NCBI GenBank assembly: GCA_037127915.1
Contig: JBAXXL010000002.1
Coordinates: 1-64,000 of the forward strand
Direction of reading: 5' to 3'
DNA from: JBAXXL01 sp037127915
Lineage (GTDB): Bacteria; Bacteroidota; Ignavibacteria; Kapaibacteriales; UBA2268
Length of the DNA: 64,000 nucleotides
In this document: piece after piece, positions 43,051 through 49,548 of the stretch
How the letters are laid out: every line of letters begins with the position of its first letter
Position numbering within the stretch: the stretch's first letter is position 1
Position numbers and translations under genes: made by a program
Notes under the pieces: model-generated
Seen by the model: only the letters and a program-made list of their open reading frames with translations
Database searches by the model: none
Told to the model about the DNA's origin: nothing

Positions 43051-43074
43051 AAAAGCCGTCTGGCTTTTTTTTTT
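43051..43074 (+). terminator. Terminator between the two tRNAs
   Basis: AAAAGCC-gtct-GGCTTTT is followed by more T (T to 43074). It ends 10 bases after tRNA-Val and the next tRNA starts right after the T run. Confidence 0.75.
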
Positions 43075-43075
43075 C

Positions 43076-43159
43076 GCAGAAGTGGCGGAATTGGTAGACG
43101 CGCTGGATTCAAAATCCAGTAATGGCAACATTGTGAGGGTTCAAGTCCCTCCTTCTGTA
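43076..43159 (+). tRNA. tRNA-Leu (anticodon CAA)
   Basis: An 84-base class II tRNA: acceptor GCAGAAG / CTTCTGT (first pair G-T), D-arm TGGCGGAATTGGTAGAC, anticodon stem CTGGA / TCCAG with loop TTCAAAA (anticodon CAA), a long variable arm, T-arm GAGGGTTCAAGTCCCTC. No 3' CCA is encoded. Confidence 0.93.
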
Positions 43160-43168
43160 CAAATAAAT

Positions 43169-43196
43169 CCTTGTAATATCTTTGCAAGGTTTTTTT
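43169..43196 (+). terminator. Terminator after tRNA-Leu
   Basis: CCTTG (43169-43173) and CAAGG (43185-43189) pair, followed by seven T. Confidence 0.65.
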
Positions 43197-43216
43197 GTAT
43201 ATATCGATCCGAACAA

Positions 43217-43915
43217 ATGATAAACAAAGTAGTTAAAGATGTAATCAAAACATTAGAAGAGATTGCAGACCCAGTAAGAAAATCGAAAGCCGAAATACTT
43301 TATCCAACAAGCATGACTATTTACGGTGTTTGGAATACGAAATTAAACGATATTGCAAAAGAGTTAAAAGCAGATACCAAAAAATGGATCATTCAAGATG
43401 TTATACAGTTGGCTAAGGAATTAGTTGATACAAATAACTACGAATGCCGCTTCATAGCCTACAAATTAATTGGCAGAAATACCAAAGTATTAACCCGTAT
43501 GACAGTAGACGATATGGAAGCACTTCGCCGAGGATTGGACAACTGGGAATCGGTTGATTGCTTTGCCATGCAAATCGCCGGTATTCTTTGGTCAGACGGA
43601 TTAATAACCGACAAAATGGTTATCAGCTGGGCGAAATCCGAAAATCTTTGGGAGCGTCGTTTAGCATTAGCAACCACGGTTGGCTTAAATATGAAAACCA
43701 ACGGCTTGAAAGCCACACCAAAGAAAACAATCATGATTTGCAACCTCCTAATCAACGACAAAGCCGATATGGTAATTAAAGCGCTTTCTTGGGCTATACG
43801 AGAGCTTGCTGAAGTTGATAGAGCCGCCGCAAAGGAATACTATAAGGAAAACCAATTCAAGTTCCCAGCTCGTGTACGCCGCGAAGTCAAAGCAAAATTT
43901 GAAACCGGGAAATAA
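43217..43915 (+). CDS. DNA alkylation repair protein (AlkD-like)
   Basis: 232 residues from ATG 43217; the longer frame runs back into the tRNA-Leu gene and is not real. The all-helical HEAT-like fold is visible: IYGVWNTKLNDIAKELK, then WIIQDVIQLAKELVDTNNYECRFIAYKLI, WESVDCFAMQIAGILW and WLLRRLALA-like ENLWERRLALATTVGL (parts quoted), KALSWAIREL. AlkD glycosylases remove N-alkylated purines without base flipping. Key aromatic and acidic residues (WERRLA, SVDCFA) are in the expected places. The gene starts about 20 bases after the tRNA-Leu terminator. Confidence 0.85.
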   Translation: MINKVVKDVIKTLEEIADPVRKSKAEILYPTSMTIYGVWNTKLNDIAKELKADTKKWIIQDVIQLAKELVDTNNYECRFIAYKLIGRNTKVLTRMTVDDMEALRRGLDNWESVDCFAMQIAGILWSDGLITDKMVISWAKSENLWERRLALATTVGLNMKTNGLKATPKKTIMICNLLINDKADMVIKALSWAIRELAEVDRAAAKEYYKENQFKFPARVRREVKAKFETGK

Positions 43916-43922
43916 TTGTTAA

Positions 43923-44894
43923 TTATTTCGGTTCTTTCTTTTCTTTATCCGATTTTTTAAGGAAACTCTCATCGAAATTTGCCGGTTCTATTAGAATCGG
44001 CCTTTCTTTAATAACCGGTTTGCGTTTTTGCAAATAGAGTTGTTTTATAGAATCTTGTTCCGCACGGCTGGAATTATAGATTTTATCTTTAGTTATGCGG
44101 ATATTGTGAACTACTGTTCCTTTAGTACCGAATGGTTCCATAAGCTTATTGTTTCGGTAATATTCTATGGCACCGGAATTACCTTGAGTCAGCAATATGA
44201 AGTCTTTCGCACTCCAGCGAATTTGATTCCCTGATTTTAATAGCATTTCAACAGTTTTTTTCCCGTCTATATTCAGACGCACCCAAGCGTCACCATGTGC
44301 TTTGGCGGTTAATATCAAGCTGTCCGATGTTAAGGGCGCTATATTGTCGAATAGACTGCTTTCGGATTGGTCTATCACAGCGGTATCATAAGTAGGCTCT
44401 TCATTGTATGCAACGACTTCGCGTTCGTCAGTATTAAAGACATCATTTCGTAATGCTAAAAACACAGCTACGGCTATAATTGCTAAAATTATCATATATA
44501 TATAAAAGTTGCTCAGGAAAGCTGGTCTTTCGTCAGCTGATTTTGTATCGAAATGATTGTGCTTTTTGCGGTCGATTGAATCATCAATCGGTAAGGTCAG
44601 CTTTTTAATTTTGCCCGAACCGGAATTTGAATCTATTTTGGTCTCTACTATATCAGGTTCAGCTTTTTCTAATGTCGAAGAAAACTGTTTTGGTATCAAA
44701 TTTGAATCAATGCCGAGAAAATCAGAATATGTTTTTAAAAAGGATTTAATGTAAACGGCAGGTAATACAGTAAGATTACCCTTTTCTATTTCCTGCAGAA
44801 TATGTTCACGTATTTTAATTCTCTCGCTAACTTCTTTAAGCGAGAGATTCTTGCTTATACGCTTTTCCTGCAATATTTTTCCGAATTCAATCAT
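43923..44894 (-). CDS. RodZ-like helix-turn-helix membrane protein
   Basis: 323 residues. An N-terminal HTH_25 domain (about 3-68, ISKNLSLKEVSERIKIREHILQEIEKGN in part) and a single membrane segment (about 131-151, YIYMIILAIIAVAVFLAL) are followed by a periplasmic DUF4115 beta-domain (about 190-280, containing GDAWVRLNIDGKK, IRWSAKDFILLTQG and NIRITKD). RodZ-type proteins link MreB to the cell-shape machinery. There are no mre genes nearby. It converges with the AlkD gene with 7 bases between stops. Confidence 0.85.
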   Translation of the reverse strand: MIEFGKILQEKRISKNLSLKEVSERIKIREHILQEIEKGNLTVLPAVYIKSFLKTYSDFLGIDSNLIPKQFSSTLEKAEPDIVETKIDSNSGSGKIKKLTLPIDDSIDRKKHNHFDTKSADERPAFLSNFYIYMIILAIIAVAVFLALRNDVFNTDEREVVAYNEEPTYDTAVIDQSESSLFDNIAPLTSDSLILTAKAHGDAWVRLNIDGKKTVEMLLKSGNQIRWSAKDFILLTQGNSGAIEYYRNNKLMEPFGTKGTVVHNIRITKDKIYNSSRAEQDSIKQLYLQKRKPVIKERPILIEPANFDESFLKKSDKEKKEPK

Positions 44895-44970
44895 TTTTTA
44901 ACATTTTTATTTTAAGTAATAACAAAATTAATTATTTTTGAATAATAATAATAATCTTTTTTGTAAATGG

Positions 44971-46170
44971 ATGAAAATATTGAGCAACGTAAAATTCGTA
45001 ATCGTAGTAATTGGTTTATTGTTAATGATATACCCAAAATCGTCTGCAATAGAATTAATTGAAAATAATAATATATCCACCGATAGTTTGAAAATCGGTA
45101 ATAGTTTTGAAGTGGCAGAAAGCGAAGATATTCCGCCAAGCGGTTTTACAGTTTTGAAAGCAGAGCAGATTACGCTTATGGATTCGTCTAAAACCGGTAG
45201 CCAGACACTTTTGGAATCAGAAGACACAGCGGTTACAGATATTCATATTAAAAAAAGCGATTTTATCTATGCCGATAACCAGCGTTATACTTTAACCGGT
45301 GAACTTCCCTTGAAAAAAACAGATATCCGTCCTCTACCATTTTCTCTTTTTCTTGGAGCTGGTGCAGTATTTATTGCTACTCAGCATATTTATCAAGTAG
45401 CAACTATATGGGATTCTACAACTCATTTCAAGTTTTTAGAAGATGGGAAATATGCACTTTATGTTGATAAATTAGGGCATATTTATGGCTCTTATATCAT
45501 GGCGACGTATATTCAGGATGGTTTATATCTTTCTGGTTTAAGCAAAGAATCCGCGGCAATTTGGGCGGCAGTTTTTGGTCTTGGATATTCAACTTATGTT
45601 GAGATTATGGATGGTTTTGGTGTGGGCTGGGGTTTTAGCCCAACCGATTATTACTGTGACGTAATCGGTTCTTGCTACTTTTTAGCTCAGCATTATGTAC
45701 CATTTCTTCAGAATTTTACTCCTAAATTCTCTTATTTTCCAGGTGAGTGGTATGGAGAGCACACTCGTAAAGAAGCAAAGATATTTATTGATGATTACAG
45801 CGGACAGAATTTTTCATTATCTATAAACGTACATAATCTACTTCCTGAAAAAGCAAAACCTTATTGGCCGGATTGGTTGCAGTTAAACATTGGGTACGCC
45901 GCGCGTAATTTGTCTAATACCGGTGATCTTAATAGTATCTATAAACATGAGTTTTATGAATGGGGTGCACAGCAAAACGTATGGGGTGAAAGAAAGTTGA
46001 TTTTATCGTTGGATTATAATTTAGTAAAATTGTTACCAGACGGGAGTCCGTTTTGGAATTGGCTTCGCCAGAGTTTGAATAATTTCAAATTTCCTTCACC
46101 AGCCATGGAGTATGGTCTTGATGACAAGAACGTTAAATTCTTTATATTGTACCCTTTCCCGATATTTTAG
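44971..46170 (+). CDS. DUF2279 family membrane/periplasmic protein
   Basis: 399 residues from ATG 44971; the TTG start at 44938 adds a poly-Asn stretch unlikely to be real. A hydrophobic signal segment (about 5-25) is followed by an acidic linker (30-110), then a helical region that matches DUF2279/YfiM-like proteins: VDKLGHIYGSYIMATYIQDGLYL, then WAAVFGLGYSTYVEIMDGFGVGWGFSPTDYYCDVIGSC (parts quoted). The His and the E-x-x-D / D-x-x-C residues suggest a lipid or metal site, but no activity is known. The C-terminal third contains outer-membrane-like strands. Confidence 0.8.
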   Translation: MKILSNVKFVIVVIGLLLMIYPKSSAIELIENNNISTDSLKIGNSFEVAESEDIPPSGFTVLKAEQITLMDSSKTGSQTLLESEDTAVTDIHIKKSDFIYADNQRYTLTGELPLKKTDIRPLPFSLFLGAGAVFIATQHIYQVATIWDSTTHFKFLEDGKYALYVDKLGHIYGSYIMATYIQDGLYLSGLSKESAAIWAAVFGLGYSTYVEIMDGFGVGWGFSPTDYYCDVIGSCYFLAQHYVPFLQNFTPKFSYFPGEWYGEHTRKEAKIFIDDYSGQNFSLSINVHNLLPEKAKPYWPDWLQLNIGYAARNLSNTGDLNSIYKHEFYEWGAQQNVWGERKLILSLDYNLVKLLPDGSPFWNWLRQSLNNFKFPSPAMEYGLDDKNVKFFILYPFPIF

Positions 46171-46285
46171 CAAAAATTATAGAGAAATTTATAGCTATTT
46201 AGAATGCAGATATATTGTTATGTGGAAAAAATTTCGTAATTTTGCTACTCTAAAAATATGTATTTACTAAAAAGTAGATTGAACT

Positions 46286-46720
46286 ATGGCTGAAAAAAAA
46301 TCGGCAAAAACGGAAGTAGCAAGTAGGAAGCGCACTCGTAGAGCCAAGTACATTACGATATACTCACCGTTTCTTATGAAAGAAACGAAGCATGAGTTAA
46401 TTGGCGAACCGATTGAGACCGAACAAGGGCACCTGCAATGGGCTCGTTGCACAAAAAGCCGGCATTCACAATTGATAAATCTTGATCGTATTCAAATCGA
46501 ACAAGATAAAGCTCAAGCTATTGAGCATTTTTCGAAGGACCAGTCTAAGAAATACGACCCACGCACAGAATATAAACAAGGGGATGTTATTTTCCATGAA
46601 GTGTGGGACGATATTGGTGTTGTGCGTTCGAAAGAAGTTCTTTCAAGTGGTAAAAATGCTATAATCGTCGAGTTTATGAAAAACGGCGAGAAAAAATTAA
46701 TTGAACAATTGTCAGAATAA
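46286..46720 (+). CDS. CarD/CdnL-like domain protein
   Basis: 144 residues. The basic N-terminus (KSAKTEVASRKRTRRAKY) is followed by a short strand region (about 35-75) with SRHSQLINLDRIQIEQD and, at about 95-140, YKQGDVIFHEVWDDIGVV..VEFMKNGEKKL, the form of the Tudor-like CarD/RapA-interacting domain that also occurs in small delta-proteobacterial proteins. In CarD the domain binds RNA polymerase beta; here that is inference. It lies 46 bases before rpsU on the same strand. Confidence 0.6.
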   Translation: MAEKKSAKTEVASRKRTRRAKYITIYSPFLMKETKHELIGEPIETEQGHLQWARCTKSRHSQLINLDRIQIEQDKAQAIEHFSKDQSKKYDPRTEYKQGDVIFHEVWDDIGVVRSKEVLSSGKNAIIVEFMKNGEKKLIEQLSE

Positions 46721-46747
46721 AATTTTAAAAAACTCTAATATTCCGAG

Positions 46748-46757
46748 AAGGAGGTGA
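46748..46757 (+). promoter_or_regulatory. Extended Shine-Dalgarno of rpsU
   Basis: AAGGAGGTGA is complementary over ten bases to the 3' end of 16S rRNA, much stronger than any other site in this window. In some Bacteroidota such a site on rpsU makes bS21 synthesis respond to ribosomes lacking bS21. Confidence 0.75.
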
Positions 46758-46766
46758 ATCAAGGAT

Positions 46767-46961
46767 ATGATAGGAGTAACACTACAATCTAACGAACATA
46801 TTGACCGTGCATTGAAACGCTTCAAGAAGAAATATGAACGCTCCGGAGTACTACGTGAATTCAAAAAACGTACAGCTTTTGTTAAACCGTCGGTTGAAAA
46901 CCGTTTGATCAGGCAAAAAGCCGCTCGCCGTCAGCAAAAATCTTCTCGTGAGATAGATTAA
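46767..46961 (+). CDS. rpsU: Small ribosomal subunit protein bS21
   Basis: 64 residues: MIGVTLQSNEHIDRALKRFKKK, then GVLREFKKRTAFVKPSVENRLIRQKAARRQQ (parts quoted), a full-length bS21. It contacts the 16S 3' end near the anti-Shine-Dalgarno. Basic residues dominate the C-terminal half. The gene has the strongest ribosome-binding site of the window and a terminator 10 bases after its stop. Confidence 0.96.
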   Translation: MIGVTLQSNEHIDRALKRFKKKYERSGVLREFKKRTAFVKPSVENRLIRQKAARRQQKSSREID

Positions 46962-46968
46962 ATTTAAA

Positions 46969-47001
46969 AGGCCTCTTCAAAAGAAGGGGCTTCTTTTTTT
47001 T
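46969..47001 (+). terminator. rpsU terminator
   Basis: GCCTCTTC (46971-46978) pairs with GAAGGGGC (46983-46990, one G-T pair), followed by a T-rich run. Confidence 0.75.
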
Positions 47002-47058
47002 AGTTTATAAAGTTTGTAAAGTTAAAAGTTTATAAAGAAGAAGAAGAACAAGAAGAGT

Positions 47059-47153
47059 GTCATTACCGCGAAAGCGGTAATCTATCTTCAGTTTATAAAG
47101 ATATTAAATAAGAAGAAGTTATGTCATTCTGAACGAATGAAGAATCCATCTTC
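47059..47153. repeat. Two GTCATT-type hairpins in tandem
   Basis: GTCATT and AATCYATCTTC flank two different stems: ATTACCGC / GCGGTAAT (47059-47090) and ATTCT / AGAAT (47123-47153). They belong to the family also found at 23547, 31933 and 32022. Between them and the TonB gene lies only low-complexity GAAGAAGAA-type sequence. Confidence 0.65.
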
Positions 47154-47240
47154 AACCAATTTTGAATTTTGAATGAGAAGAGAAGCGAAACCCGTAATTC
47201 GTAATTGATTTATATTCCCAATCACAAAGTCTTAAATATT

Positions 47241-49193
47241 ATGTTACAAGAAAAGCACAAATTAATAATAATACTTATATTACTTCTATTTTTATTCGCT
47301 TATCCAATGTCTGCCGAAGATATTGACTCATTGGCGAACTCAAAAGTGTATTTAGGTGAGGAAATAATCATAACAGGCCAAAGAACACCTATTGCGTTTT
47401 CCGAAATTGGTAGGGTTGTAAAAATAATCTCTAAGGACGAAATCGAACAAATTCCGGCGTCGAGTTTGCAGGATTTACTGAATTATACCCAAAATCTTGA
47501 TATTCGACAGCGCGGCGGTATGGATATGCAAGCCGATATAAGTATCAATGGTGGCTCATTTGACCAAGTGATGATTCTAATTAACGGAATCAATATGAAC
47601 GATCCCCAAACAGGGCATTATTCGGCAAACTTACCAATAGATATAAACAGCATTGAGCGTATTGAAATTTTAGAAGGTAGTGGTGCGCGGGTTTATGGAC
47701 CGGGAGCTTTTTGCGGAGCTGTGAATTTTATTACTTCGCAAAAAGAAACGGATGAAATTAAAGTAAATTTATCGGGTGGACAATATGGTTTAGCTAGTTT
47801 GGGATTTAATGCAGGTTTCAAAGTTCTTAAAACAACAAACAACCTATCAGCAAATTTCTCAACTTGTGACGGATATACTCAAAATACCGATTTCAAAAAC
47901 CTGAATGTATTTTATCGTGGTGCTTTTGCAACAAACGCTATTAATATCAATTATCAAGCCGGTGTGTCAGCCAAAAGCTTTGGTGCGAATTCTTTTTATT
48001 CAGCAAAATACCCTAATCAATTCGATGATAATAAAACAGCTTTTGCCGCAATAACAGCAAATACCGGGAAAGTTGTCACAACAAACACTTCTGTTTATTT
48101 CCGCCGAAATCAAGATAGATTTGAACTCTTCAGAAGCAATCCGCAAAGTTGGTATATAAACCACAACTACCATTTGACCGATGTTTACGGAGCCAATTTT
48201 AATTTGAATATTCCTTCCACCATTGGCAAAACCGTTATCGGTGCCGACATACGTTCTGAAAATATTTTAAGCAATGTTTTGGGAAATGATATGGGCGAAA
48301 CAGTGAAAGCACAGTTTGAGAGTAATGGGTTTTACACAAAGAGTTATTTTCGGACAAATGTATCCTTGTTTTTGGAACATTCCTATAATTGGAAAAATCT
48401 GAATGTTTCGGCAGGAGTGATGCTGAATTACAACACATCCTTGGACTCGAAAATTGATTATTACCCAGGGATAGATATTAGCTATTGGATATTGGAAAAT
48501 GTAAAATTAACAGCAAGCGTAAATAAATCGCTTCGTATGCCCACGTTTACCGATTTGTTTTATAAAGGACCAACGAACATAGGTAATATAAACCTGAAAC
48601 CGGAAGAAGCTATATCCACGGAATTTAGCGCGGAGTATATTTTCGGTGTAATTGAATTTGGGGTGAATGGTTTTTATAGAGAGGGTTATAATATAATTGA
48701 TTGGGGAAAATTACCGGGTGAAGATGTTTACAAGGCGCGAAATATTTCGAAAATGAATACGATTGGCTTAGGTTCGTATATAACAATTAATTTCAGAAGA
48801 TTATCGGAAACAGATTTGCTCAATTATCTGAAAATTGATTATCTTTATTTGAACCAGACAAAGAATTCCGAATCGCAATATGTTTCTTATTATGTATTGG
48901 ATTACCTGAAGCATAAAATAGGCATAAGCCTAAGCCACAGAATTGTTAAAAGCATTACTGCCGTTTGGTCGGCTTCTTACCAAGAGCGTATGGGAAGCTA
49001 TGTACTTTCGACCACTGGTGAAGAAAAAAACTACGATCCTTTTTGGCTATTTAACGCGAAAATAAATTGGGAAATAAAACAATTTTCACTATTTTTGGAT
49101 GTTTCTAATATATTAGCACAAAAGTACTTTTACTATTCTGAAGTACCACAGCCCGAGCGATGGGTTAAAGCAGGAATTAGTTATAAGTTATAA
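47241..49193 (+). CDS. TonB-dependent outer-membrane receptor
   Basis: 650 residues from ATG 47241; an upstream TTG is less likely. Signal peptide to about residue 24. A TonB-box-like segment YLGEEIIITGQR is followed by the plug domain (about 45-150, DLLNYTQNLDIRQRGGMD, INDGINMNDPQTGHYSA-like ILINGINMNDPQTG, IERIEILEGSGARVYGPGAF, CGAVNFIT). The rest is a 22-strand barrel ending in an aromatic residue pattern (WVKAGISYKL). The plug resembles BtuB-type receptors, but no cobalamin riboswitch or BtuCDF genes are beside it, so the ligand is unknown. The gene stands alone. Confidence 0.88.
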   Translation: MLQEKHKLIIILILLLFLFAYPMSAEDIDSLANSKVYLGEEIIITGQRTPIAFSEIGRVVKIISKDEIEQIPASSLQDLLNYTQNLDIRQRGGMDMQADISINGGSFDQVMILINGINMNDPQTGHYSANLPIDINSIERIEILEGSGARVYGPGAFCGAVNFITSQKETDEIKVNLSGGQYGLASLGFNAGFKVLKTTNNLSANFSTCDGYTQNTDFKNLNVFYRGAFATNAININYQAGVSAKSFGANSFYSAKYPNQFDDNKTAFAAITANTGKVVTTNTSVYFRRNQDRFELFRSNPQSWYINHNYHLTDVYGANFNLNIPSTIGKTVIGADIRSENILSNVLGNDMGETVKAQFESNGFYTKSYFRTNVSLFLEHSYNWKNLNVSAGVMLNYNTSLDSKIDYYPGIDISYWILENVKLTASVNKSLRMPTFTDLFYKGPTNIGNINLKPEEAISTEFSAEYIFGVIEFGVNGFYREGYNIIDWGKLPGEDVYKARNISKMNTIGLGSYITINFRRLSETDLLNYLKIDYLYLNQTKNSESQYVSYYVLDYLKHKIGISLSHRIVKSITAVWSASYQERMGSYVLSTTGEEKNYDPFWLFNAKINWEIKQFSLFLDVSNILAQKYFYYSEVPQPERWVKAGISYKL

Positions 49194-49548
49194 GTTATAA
49201 GTTTTGAATTTTGAATTTTGAATGCGAAGAAACAAAACTTCAAAATTCGCAATCGAATATCTTCTTGAATAGCCACGACTTTTAAGTCGTGGTGCAGATA
49301 CACGCCCGATATAATGGGTTTTAGCCCAAATCCCCGCCGAAGAATGGAACGCTGATGACACAGATTTGGCAGATAATCGCTGATAGATTTCCCCAAATTG
49401 TCTGAATCAGGATTTACAGGATTTTAGGATTTTCTGGATAAGAAAATTAATTATTTTTAATATATTTGATTTTTATTCAGAATATTTATACTTTTGCTAA
49501 TAGGTAATTGCAAATTGATTAAGTTCGTTTTTCCAAAGAGGTGTTTCT
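49194..49548. repeat. Intergenic palindrome and degraded repeats
   Basis: CCACGACTT-tt-AAGTCGTGG (49273-49292) is a perfect hairpin followed by GGGTTTTAGCCC (49315-49328). A GCTGATGACACAGATTTGGCAG word (about 49351) matches the one near 26900. AT-rich low-complexity sequence makes up the rest. No gene is supported. Confidence 0.6.

Noticed and set aside
43082..43216. N-terminal extension of the AlkD-like frame
   Set aside because: It lies within the tRNA-Leu gene, so translation from there is an artefact.
46962..47240. Possible cobalamin riboswitch upstream of the TonB receptor
   Set aside because: The gap is short and made of low-complexity sequence and hairpin repeats; no B12-box-like sequence is seen.
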